Source: Thermoactinomyces intermedius | Lineage (GTDB): Bacteria > Bacillota > Bacilli > Thermoactinomycetales > Thermoactinomycetaceae | NCBI RefSeq assembly: GCF_016055025.1 | Contig: NZ_JAECVW010000002.1 | Direction: 5' to 3' (one strand) | Length of the DNA: 64,000 nucleotides | Part shown: positions 50,860 through 59,279 of the stretch, one piece after another | Position numbering within the stretch: position 1 is the stretch's first letter | Layout: the number at the start of each line of letters is the position of its first letter | Notes under the pieces: generated by a model | Databases searched by the model: none | The model's input: the letters and a program-made list of their open reading frames with translations, nothing else | What the model was told of the DNA's origin: nothing | Made by a program: the position numbers and the translations under genes

Positions 50860-52179
50860 TTATTCATCCAACATTTCCTTAATCGACCGGGCAATGATTT
50901 CCGACATTAAAGGAGGCACTGCATTACCCACTTGAACATACTGGTGAGTTCTGGGCCCTTCAAATATGTAATTATCAGGAAATGTTTGAATTCTTGCCGC
51001 TTCCCGCACAGTAAGACTCCGGCATTGTACCGGATCAGGATGAATATTGTAATGACCGTCCTTGGAAATATGTGCCACAACAGTATGGGGTAATTCATTT
51101 TCACGATGAACCCTGAACCGGTCAAGAAACGATTCTCTATTTTTATGAGTTTGAAGCCTTTCAGGTAATTCATCATAACGAAGTTGTAAGCCTTGAGCTG
51201 CTTTTTCTATTGCCATATTGTAAATTTCTCTGTCAAGTTTTCTTACCAAACGTGCTTTGTGATTCAAAACACCAATGCTGTCTTCCCTCATTTTTCTTTG
51301 AAAATCAGTTAAATGGGTTTCGGAATAATCACCATAAAAATAATCATTCCCTTCCCCTGGATTTAAAGCGGGCAGGTCATACAATACATTTTTTGTTGTA
51401 AGATCATCTTTCCACGCAAATTTATATTTTCCAAAATTCGGGTACTTAAAGTTTAATTTTTTTTGAAATCCAAAAAGAAGCACTCTTTTTCTCCTTTGCG
51501 GAATGCCGTAATCACTAAAATCCAATACATTTTTCAAATCATCTTCATTTTCTCCTGATAAGAGATAATAGCCGCTCCGGTCAAATTCTTCCTTAATGGT
51601 TTCAAACACCTTGCCTTTTTTGGCACTGATAATTCCCGGAACATTTTCAAAAACAAACACTTTTGGCTTAAAATGATTAACCACATTTAAATAATAATAA
51701 AACAAATAATTTCTGGGATCTTTGTCGGCAGATTTTTTCATCCTTCCCCGTCCCACCAAGGAATATGCTTGACACGGAGGTCCGCCGATAATTAAATCCA
51801 CACTCGTCATATCCTGCTTTTTCAGTGAAGCGGTAATTTCCTCAATGATTTGTGTCGTAGAGGTGGCATCCTTATCGTTGTTGGGATTTCCAAACTTCCG
51901 GTTCAGAACGACCATCTCCAGCAATCCCTTTAAATCCGGATATTTTTTAAACACTTCTTCCCTGTTTTGATCAATATCTTTATGACTTTCAGATGAACGC
52001 AGGTATGAAAAATAAGTGTCCAAATCCTTCTGTTTCTTTAAAAAATGATACATCATTCTTGTTTTTAACGTTTCACAAGCCCACTTATCCTTTTCCACTT
52101 TTGCTGCAAACCGGAAACCCAACCGGTGAAATCCTTCACTCAAACCACCTGCTCCCGAAAATAAATCAATAACAACCAT
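50860..52179 (-). CDS. drmMII: C5 cytosine methyltransferase, DISARM DrmMII type
   Basis: A 439-residue DNA cytosine-5 methyltransferase. Motif I VIDLFSGAGGLSEGFH, motif IV GGPPCQAYSLVGRG with the catalytic Cys, motif VI VFENVPG, motif VIII QRRKRVLLFGF and motifs IX/X (RSLTVREAARIQTFPDNYIF ... QVGNAVPP) are all present. In class 2 DISARM this enzyme marks the host DNA so the DrmA-DrmB machinery spares it. ATG 52179 follows GAGGGGA; the longer frame upstream lacks one. A hairpin (52263-52287) lies between it and drmB. Confidence 0.92.
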   Translation of the reverse strand: MVVIDLFSGAGGLSEGFHRLGFRFAAKVEKDKWACETLKTRMMYHFLKKQKDLDTYFSYLRSSESHKDIDQNREEVFKKYPDLKGLLEMVVLNRKFGNPNNDKDATSTTQIIEEITASLKKQDMTSVDLIIGGPPCQAYSLVGRGRMKKSADKDPRNYLFYYYLNVVNHFKPKVFVFENVPGIISAKKGKVFETIKEEFDRSGYYLLSGENEDDLKNVLDFSDYGIPQRRKRVLLFGFQKKLNFKYPNFGKYKFAWKDDLTTKNVLYDLPALNPGEGNDYFYGDYSETHLTDFQRKMREDSIGVLNHKARLVRKLDREIYNMAIEKAAQGLQLRYDELPERLQTHKNRESFLDRFRVHRENELPHTVVAHISKDGHYNIHPDPVQCRSLTVREAARIQTFPDNYIFEGPRTHQYVQVGNAVPPLMSEIIARSIKEMLDE

Positions 52180-52261
52180 GACTGTCCCCTCTTCATCTGC
52201 TGTTCTAATATGATTATAAAACATATGTTCTATTAATAAAACGCTGAATCTTACAAAAAGA

Positions 52262-52288
52262 AGGCAGCCGGTTTTAAACCGGCTGCTT
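52262..52288 (-). terminator. Hairpin between drmB and drmMII
   Basis: GCAGCCGG-TTTTAAA-CCGGCTGC, followed on the minus strand by CTTCTTTTTG. It may reduce read-through from drmB, so drmMII could have its own promoter. Confidence 0.75.
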
Positions 52289-52315
52289 TTGAGTTTAGCA
52301 TCTCTGTGGATGCTT

Positions 52316-54163
52316 TTAACATGAAAAGAATCCGACACTTTCATGTTCATCCGTTCCCACAATCAAGGCACGGTCCAAAATCCTGTTTCCAAACTCACAG
52401 GATGTCTCAGGCAACAAAGCACAGTTATGACAAGCAGCAAGATTGCATGAATCGGGGCCTTGCCCTTTGCTCTGAATGCAAACCGGATCTGAGGAACACC
52501 ACTTGGCATTTTCAAGCAATTCATAAATGACATTCTCCAATCTCCCGGGAATCCCTTGTCTGACCAATCCTCCCATCGACCCTTCCGAATCGTTGGATGC
52601 CGTGTAAATCAGAACTCCGTTCATGGAGTCGTCAGCCGAATCCTTGCTGCAATAAATTCGTTCCCGTATGGATGAACTGCCATAGCCGCATTCAAAACTG
52701 AGTTGATTGATTAACAGATGCGCAAATGTATGAATCAACACAAACTTCGGATTTAATTTGAAATCATTAAAACGGCTTTTCGAAAGATTGTATTCCAGCT
52801 CCTCAATCCTTTTTTGCACCAACGGATTTTGAACCCATCGGTTCAACTGGTTGTTATCAAATTCAAAAAAAATCCCTTCTCCCTTTACTTGCACAGCCGG
52901 CAACCAGTCGACCGGTTTTTTGGACAATTGCCTTCTCCAAATCATCCGGTTCTGATAGTCCGGCGGCTCCAGACGGGTAAATCCCATAAAAACCCGTGTC
53001 TCCATCAATTTATGCACCAAGCCGATGTTTTTGAAGTATCTTGAAACAATATCCTTATATTCATTTGATTTCTTTACCTTGACATATAACTCCTGATTGT
53101 CTGCTCCGGCCCCCGACAGAATGGCTTTGTATTCCGGAAGACGGATTTCAGTATCGAAATTTTTTTTGAGCTTTATTTTCTTTTCTTTGTTCTCTTTTTC
53201 AAATATCCTGCTATATGCCAAGTCATACAATTTGTCAGGATCAATACCACGTTCAGTAGCAATAGCATATGAAAAACTTTTTAAAACTCCCCACTTTGAA
53301 CCCTCCATCAAACTACCGCTTTGTTTATATACATTTAAAACCTGTTCAAGTGCCTTTTCAGTATTTTGATCTGTATTTTTAGGTAAATAAATGGCACCTT
53401 GGACAACGGGAAAGTAAACATTGGAGGCACCCCTTTGCACGACATGCAAATTTTTTCCGCATCCTTTGGCCTTTTCATTCACTTCTCCCAGCCAAGGACG
53501 GCTGCCGCTGCACTTCTTGAATTTTTCCAAAGATTTATTTCCAAAAGCACCGGCCATGGTGTTATATGCACCACATTCACAATGAATCGAGATCCCGGCC
53601 AAGCTGCTGCTTTTCCCCGTAATCATGCGTAATGCTTTTTCTCCAAATCCTTTTTTGCATTCTTGTCCTTTATGAGCCCATTCATAAAATGGAAAATCTT
53701 CTATGTGCCCCTCACTGCAAACCGTGATAAAACGAACCGGAATCAATTGAGGACGTTTTTTTTTCTCGAGATTACTGCATGACAGACCGTACTTATATTT
53801 CTTTCCCTTACACTGAAGGTTTTCATTATTTGAGTATAATGTTCGTTTAACCATCCAGCCGCACCGGGGGCAATAGTACCAAAGAGGAAAATTGACAAAC
53901 GGAATTGTCAAGCTTGTATTTTTCTGTTTGTTTTTAACCTCTCGATATTCCGGAGGCAAGCGAAATTCTTTAACCCCCAATTGTTTTTCGAGTCTTTCCT
54001 CGTGAATGACAAATTCATCTAAACTGTTCTCAACCGAAGCCCAATTATACACATTGTTCCATTCATCCAAACCGGCCACCATCAGGGAAACATTATTTGG
54101 AAAGTTAACGATTTGCCCGATCCCCCATGGAGAAATCAACTGGCTTTGCCTGATCTTTTTCAA
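52316..54163 (-). CDS. drmB: DrmB, DUF1998-domain DISARM protein
   Basis: A 615-residue DISARM component. The C-terminal DUF1998 domain is clear: FVLIHTFAHLLINQLSFECGYGSSSIRERIY, GVLIYTASNDSEGSMGGLV, WCSSDPVC and CNLAACHNCALLPETSCEFGNRILDR. The N-terminal part has CPRCGW and other cysteines that look like zinc sites. Start TTG 54163 lies after GGAGG and overlaps the drmA stop. In other DISARM systems DrmAB bind unmodified DNA ends and block phage entry. Length agrees with the family (about 600). Confidence 0.93.
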   Translation of the reverse strand: MKKIRQSQLISPWGIGQIVNFPNNVSLMVAGLDEWNNVYNWASVENSLDEFVIHEERLEKQLGVKEFRLPPEYREVKNKQKNTSLTIPFVNFPLWYYCPRCGWMVKRTLYSNNENLQCKGKKYKYGLSCSNLEKKKRPQLIPVRFITVCSEGHIEDFPFYEWAHKGQECKKGFGEKALRMITGKSSSLAGISIHCECGAYNTMAGAFGNKSLEKFKKCSGSRPWLGEVNEKAKGCGKNLHVVQRGASNVYFPVVQGAIYLPKNTDQNTEKALEQVLNVYKQSGSLMEGSKWGVLKSFSYAIATERGIDPDKLYDLAYSRIFEKENKEKKIKLKKNFDTEIRLPEYKAILSGAGADNQELYVKVKKSNEYKDIVSRYFKNIGLVHKLMETRVFMGFTRLEPPDYQNRMIWRRQLSKKPVDWLPAVQVKGEGIFFEFDNNQLNRWVQNPLVQKRIEELEYNLSKSRFNDFKLNPKFVLIHTFAHLLINQLSFECGYGSSSIRERIYCSKDSADDSMNGVLIYTASNDSEGSMGGLVRQGIPGRLENVIYELLENAKWCSSDPVCIQSKGQGPDSCNLAACHNCALLPETSCEFGNRILDRALIVGTDEHESVGFFSC

Positions 54164-57100
54164 TTTTCGTCCTCCTCTTCGGGGTAATTACTGATGACTG
54201 AAGCCATGCACTCAACATCAACATTTCTCATGGACGTTAATGTAGGCCAGGATTTATTTATTTGATCATCTTCTTTGTTATAGATTCCCGCCGGATACAA
54301 TAACGGGGGATTGGAGTATTGACCGGAAGGGCTTCCATATACCAAAGGAGAAAATCTCTCCCACTCTTCGAACCTCATATTCAATTTTTTCAAAGTATCT
54401 TGTTCTTCTTCCGGATCTATATTTTTGACTCTTTCAGAAATAATTTCCGAAACAAGCTTTTTTATATTTTCATCAGGCACTTCAGGATCATCCAAATAAC
54501 CTTCTCCCCCCAAATAACGAACCAGCCCGGTCATTACCGCATGAAGTGCCCTGTCCCTGACTGGTGAAGCAAAAGGTGTGACGCTGACCGGTTCAACATG
54601 ACTGTAAATTTTATTGTGATAGGAATAAAAACGCTCATAGATCGAACGATCCCGTGGCTTGGAGGTGTTGTATAATACCACCACCAATCCCGGAGCACCG
54701 GCATTGCGTCCTACACGGCTGGTTGCTTGGATATACTCGGAAGTCGTTTTGGGCTGTCCGATCACCGTCATCAATCCCAACCGGGAGATATCCAGACCAA
54801 CAGAGATCATATTGGTCGCCAAGCATACATCCACCGGATAGTCTTCATTCTTACCAGTATACTCATTTTCTAATTCCTGTAAATATCTTGGTATTTCACC
54901 GGAACCTATTCTCGAAGTGAGTTCAATAATCCTCTTCAGTTTTCTTTTACGTTCTTTTTGATCACTTGTTATATTTTTTCGCTTCCACATTGCCCGAATA
55001 TATTCATCAATATCGGCGGAAACCAATGTAGCGGCATGTCCCAGTTCCCTGATACTGTTAAAATAATTAACGATAGTCCAATAAGGATCCCGTTCTTTCT
55101 CCTCTTGCACGTCAATCATTTTCACTGCCTGACTGAGTGCAGAAATCACACGGACTTGAGCCGTTGCATGGGACGGAAGAGCTGAGGCATGCACACCAAT
55201 ATAAATCCTTCCTGGCATTTGTTCGGATTTTCGATCAACATAGGCAAAAAAAGATTCACCTGCATCCATGCACTGCGGGGGAAATTGGACGACCTCGCTG
55301 GTTTTCCGGTTGTATAAAGCCCGCACCTGTTCTTTCGCCCTGCTAATCGTCGCCGTGGAGGCAATTATTTTCGGACCACGGCCGGTTACAGGATCTTTAC
55401 ATAATGCCTCCACTAATGTTTCATAATGCCCTGCAAGCGATCCCAACGGTCCTGAGATCAAATGCAACTCATCTTGGATGATTAATTCGGGGCCTGAAAC
55501 TCTCTCTCCGTTATTTCTGAAGCCAAACAAGGCTCTTGATTCTTTTTTCCATGGAATGATCGCAAATTTATCTACCGTGGAAACAACCAATGTCGGAGGT
55601 GTTTCAAAAATATCTTCATCAATAACCAAAAGCGGCAATTTCCTGTTATTCTTCTTATTAAACTTGCATTTTTCATCATCACACTGAAAAATAACAGTAC
55701 CGTCTTCCGGATGATAACCTTTTATTTCGAATTTATGCTCTCCTTTGTTTTTTCTTTTTACAGGACCCATTTGCGCTCCACACCACGGGCACTTGGTCAC
55801 AACAAAAGGATTATCATCGGTTTTGTACTTTTTTAAACCACCTAATTTGCTTTTGGCAATGCTTCGGGTATTGGGAGTTAGATTGCTCCCCACCCACAAT
55901 CCGATGGTAATTGGCTCTTCTCCCAAATCTTTTTGTTCCAGTTGTCGTAAATATTCGCAAGCGGTTATCAGCGCGGCAGCCCTCTGAAACTGTTGTGCGG
56001 TCAACAGCCTGAGTGTATAACGCATCAGTACGGTGGTCCCAGAATCCTTTGGATTTCTTAATCTCCGCAAAAAAATAGTAAACGCCGTCAGACCGAGGTA
56101 TGCTTCCGTTTTTCCTCCCCCGGTCGGAAACCAGATGATATCCACCAGCTCCCGGTCTTTGGAATGCGGATCCGCCACAGCCTTTAAATTCATTAAAATG
56201 AACGCAATCTGAAAAGGCCTCCAATTACCCAATTTACCATTGGGCCAGGTTGTCTTGTCTTCAGGTTTTATTTCGCGGTATTCCTTAATTTTATCCGTAT
56301 CTTCTTCCGGCCATCTTCTCAAAGGAAGAGAATAATGCAGCTGTTGCAGCAGCATCGCTTCATTCATCAGCTTGAATGCATGTTGCACCACTTCATCTTC
56401 TTCAAGCAGTCTGAGTCCCTCTCTCATTCTTTCCAAGCACATTTTGCAGTTTTTGACTTGTTTTTTTGCAACCTGTTTTAATCTTTCCGTTTCTTCGAAA
56501 TCATCTGTTTCCAATAAAGATATTTTTTCTTCTTGTTTCTTTATCCATTCCTCATATTTGGAACATAAATGTTTTAAGTTTTTTATCGCATGTTCTAGAT
56601 CACGGCCAAAATCATACATTTTTAATTCAATCTCTTTAAATTCCGCCGGCAAAATCGGTTTCATCTCAAATTGCGGGATAATCTCGGTACGTACACTCTT
56701 GGCCTTGCCAACAGACACCTCTTCCCAACCGGCCGCACATCCGTGTCCTATGGCATAACTGTGATAATCCCGGTATAACAATGCATTAATCTCGTCATCT
56801 TCATTTCTTAGATATTTTCTTTCCGGATAAGGAAAAAAGCTTGCTTCCCCATTGGTTGAAGACACGTGCATTTCCACTTGAAAAAAACAATGTTCACTGT
56901 GGTATAAACTTTTCTTGTTTTTCGTTTTAATTTCGTTGACCAATGTAAATGTGAGTAAATTTTTATTCCCCTCGGTTTTACGGTTAACGACTTTCACGAC
57001 CAAACCGGTTTCTTTTTCATTTACCTCTACTTTGAATTCTCCTTTTTTCTTTAGTAGATCAGGAATTTCATCCTTCTTTATATCTTTTTTCCAATATATA

Positions 57101-57570
57101 TTCTCCCGTAAATATGCTCTTTCTCTTTCCTTCACCTTCCCGTTTTCCTTCCAAGTGAATTTGTCCATACGGTACCTTCCGGCTTTTACTTCAATGGTCA
57201 ATCCGTTTTCGGGAATTTCCACAAAACAACTTAATCCGATGGCGGATGGCAAATATTCGTTTGCCAAATTAATTATATCCCCTTCATACAATTCTTCCCC
57301 GCTGTTATTATATTTGTGTTTATACTCCTCCCTTTCCACTGCTTCATCCGTTACAACTTTTTCTTCATCATCTTCTTGTGAAGATTGCTCTTCTTCCGAT
57401 ACTTCCACAGCTTGATCCTTCGAAACCTGTTTGGGAAACAAAATTCCGGCTCCATATCTTTGTCTGGGTAACTCAAACAACACTTCTTCTCCATTGTCCT
57501 GAATAAACGGATATACCGGATCCGGTCCAATCAGTTCTCTTTTCAAAAAGTCAATGATTTTCTCTCTCAT
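54160..57570 (-). CDS. drmA: DrmA, SF2 helicase of DISARM
   Basis: A 1136-residue superfamily 2 helicase. After an N-terminal region rich in acidic repeats, the helicase core shows WFPTGGGKTEAYL (Walker A, about residue 482), LIIQDELHLISGPLGSL (DExH, about 698) and GQPKTTSEYIQATSRVGR (motif VI, about 945). It is the translocase/DNA-binding subunit of DISARM. ATG 57570 follows GGGGGGA and overlaps the preceding stop as ATGA. Size is within the usual DrmA range (about 1100-1250). Confidence 0.9.
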   Translation of the reverse strand: MREKIIDFLKRELIGPDPVYPFIQDNGEEVLFELPRQRYGAGILFPKQVSKDQAVEVSEEEQSSQEDDEEKVVTDEAVEREEYKHKYNNSGEELYEGDIINLANEYLPSAIGLSCFVEIPENGLTIEVKAGRYRMDKFTWKENGKVKERERAYLRENIYWKKDIKKDEIPDLLKKKGEFKVEVNEKETGLVVKVVNRKTEGNKNLLTFTLVNEIKTKNKKSLYHSEHCFFQVEMHVSSTNGEASFFPYPERKYLRNEDDEINALLYRDYHSYAIGHGCAAGWEEVSVGKAKSVRTEIIPQFEMKPILPAEFKEIELKMYDFGRDLEHAIKNLKHLCSKYEEWIKKQEEKISLLETDDFEETERLKQVAKKQVKNCKMCLERMREGLRLLEEDEVVQHAFKLMNEAMLLQQLHYSLPLRRWPEEDTDKIKEYREIKPEDKTTWPNGKLGNWRPFQIAFILMNLKAVADPHSKDRELVDIIWFPTGGGKTEAYLGLTAFTIFLRRLRNPKDSGTTVLMRYTLRLLTAQQFQRAAALITACEYLRQLEQKDLGEEPITIGLWVGSNLTPNTRSIAKSKLGGLKKYKTDDNPFVVTKCPWCGAQMGPVKRKNKGEHKFEIKGYHPEDGTVIFQCDDEKCKFNKKNNRKLPLLVIDEDIFETPPTLVVSTVDKFAIIPWKKESRALFGFRNNGERVSGPELIIQDELHLISGPLGSLAGHYETLVEALCKDPVTGRGPKIIASTATISRAKEQVRALYNRKTSEVVQFPPQCMDAGESFFAYVDRKSEQMPGRIYIGVHASALPSHATAQVRVISALSQAVKMIDVQEEKERDPYWTIVNYFNSIRELGHAATLVSADIDEYIRAMWKRKNITSDQKERKRKLKRIIELTSRIGSGEIPRYLQELENEYTGKNEDYPVDVCLATNMISVGLDISRLGLMTVIGQPKTTSEYIQATSRVGRNAGAPGLVVVLYNTSKPRDRSIYERFYSYHNKIYSHVEPVSVTPFASPVRDRALHAVMTGLVRYLGGEGYLDDPEVPDENIKKLVSEIISERVKNIDPEEEQDTLKKLNMRFEEWERFSPLVYGSPSGQYSNPPLLYPAGIYNKEDDQINKSWPTLTSMRNVDVECMASVISNYPEEEDEN

Positions 57571-59279
57571 TGTTGAATCCCCCTGATCATTTTCTGATTC
57601 CACGCATCTTTCAAATCATGATGAATAAACATAAACAATTTCACTTTGGCCCGTGTCATCCCGACATAAAGGAGCTCTTGAATCCAATCGGATTCCAAAT
57701 CATCGATATCGGTGATGATGATATGATTGTTTTCAAGCCCTTTGTAAGAATGAATAGTGCAAAAAGAAATTTCTCCAGGAGATTTGCTGCTGCTCACAGT
57801 CAAATCATGAAGTCTGAATTTTGGATGCGAAAAAGAAGACAAGGCTGAATTTTGGAGCTTTTTGGGAGAAAGCAAAGTGATTGAATTTTTATCCGTTCCT
57901 TGCTTGACAAGGTCTTTCAAAAGCTCGGCCACTTTTTCCGTCAATTCTTTTTCATCATTATAGAACCAATAATCCACACGAAAACCTTCAATGTCATTAA
58001 CTGTGTAAGCATCCCGCCTGGCTTCGGAAAGAATCAATGCATGTTCAGCTATAAATTTGGTGTTGCGGCAATTTTTCTGCAATCTGAAACTTGTAAATTT
58101 GGATTCCTTTTCTAACAGACTCAACATTTCCTCTCTGTCCTGTTCACTGTATATGGCTTGATGCTCCAAATCACAAAATATTTGCCATCTTCCCCCGGAC
58201 AAACCGTTTTTCACAAGCAAGTCCATTACATCCAAATAATTTTTTCTTATCAAATCCTGTCCTTCATCAATAATCAACCGGTCATACGCGTCAAAACCGT
58301 TTTCAACCAATATTTCAAACGCTTTTTCAGGCAACTCTGTCTCATAAAAATACTTGCCGCTGTGCCGAAATGGCACTCCTTTGCATATTCTTCTCAAAAA
58401 CCGGTGAAATGAAGACACTTCAACCAAAGGATACTCTTCCAATCTCTTCTTCAAAGTGTCAGCAAGCAAATTGTTAAAACATAAGAATAATACTCTTTCT
58501 CTTTTTAAAGCGCTTCTGCGGGCCGACTCCACAGCCAGCATTGTCTTTCCTGTGCCAGGTCCACCTTCAAACAACACCCGGTCATTAAACTGTATATAAT
58601 CAAGGCATATGTATTGCTCTTCAGTCAGCCGAATAATATCCTTTTCAACAAGCTCCTCTTTATACCAAAAAGGGACAACAAAATCAAAATCCTTCCGCAA
58701 ATAGGAAACCAGTTGTTCAATATCTTTTTTATCGGGAAGTTCTATTTTCACTCCACTTTGCTCCAACTTTTTCTTCTTTTCTTGATGCAACCGAATGATA
58801 TACTCAGTAACCGGATTCTTTTTGTCGCGTACATCATAAACCTTCCATTGATCTATATCAGGAGCGGATATTTTAAACTCTATATCGGTGAACATCACTC
58901 CGTATTCAAACAACAAATTCCCAATTCTTCCGTAATTCCCGAAACGTTTCCTGATCGAATCCCTCAGACTGTACATTCCATCCCGCGCCTGCTCAAAAGG
59001 ACCGACAGCCTTCTTAAATTCTCTTCCCTTCAGATTTTTGTAAATCCAAACCCCGTTTTCTCTTCTCACCTCTCCGGCTTTCACTTCCAAGCAGAAAATT
59101 CCCAATCGGGGTGCCAGTACAACAAAGTCGATTTCCCCTTCCACTCTTTTCACATGACGTGAAATTCCCAATGAATGAAGGACCACCCAGTCCTCCGTTC
59201 CGGGAGCGTTCTTGAAAAGTTCAAATACTTCCTTTTCTCCCCTGCTTCTCAATTCTTTCTCATAGTAATCGGGTATCAT
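57567..59279 (-). CDS. NERD-domain UvrD/Rep-like helicase inserted in the DISARM operon
   Basis: A 570-residue fusion. Residues about 10-110 are a NERD nuclease-related domain (GEIDFVVLAPRLGIFCLEVKAGEV: D ... E-x-K). About 215-565 is a UvrD-type SF1 helicase: FEGGPGTGKTMLA (Walker A), IIDEGQDLIRK, LQKNCRNTKFIAEH and a final LLYVGMTRAKVKLFMF. Four-base ATGA overlaps join it to drmE before and drmA after. The class 2 DISARM set normally contains DrmC, a PLD nuclease; here no PLD protein is present and this gene could supply nuclease activity. ATG 59279 is chosen for its ATGA overlap; a GTG at 59288 is possible. Confidence 0.88.
   Translation of the reverse strand: MIPDYYEKELRSRGEKEVFELFKNAPGTEDWVVLHSLGISRHVKRVEGEIDFVVLAPRLGIFCLEVKAGEVRRENGVWIYKNLKGREFKKAVGPFEQARDGMYSLRDSIRKRFGNYGRIGNLLFEYGVMFTDIEFKISAPDIDQWKVYDVRDKKNPVTEYIIRLHQEKKKKLEQSGVKIELPDKKDIEQLVSYLRKDFDFVVPFWYKEELVEKDIIRLTEEQYICLDYIQFNDRVLFEGGPGTGKTMLAVESARRSALKRERVLFLCFNNLLADTLKKRLEEYPLVEVSSFHRFLRRICKGVPFRHSGKYFYETELPEKAFEILVENGFDAYDRLIIDEGQDLIRKNYLDVMDLLVKNGLSGGRWQIFCDLEHQAIYSEQDREEMLSLLEKESKFTSFRLQKNCRNTKFIAEHALILSEARRDAYTVNDIEGFRVDYWFYNDEKELTEKVAELLKDLVKQGTDKNSITLLSPKKLQNSALSSFSHPKFRLHDLTVSSSKSPGEISFCTIHSYKGLENNHIIITDIDDLESDWIQELLYVGMTRAKVKLFMFIHHDLKDAWNQKMIRGIQQ

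Noticed and set aside
50860..52179. Stand-alone restriction-modification system (methyltransferase plus Vsr)
   Set aside because: No restriction endonuclease is next to the methyltransferase, while drmB, drmA and drmE are directly upstream, so DISARM fits better.
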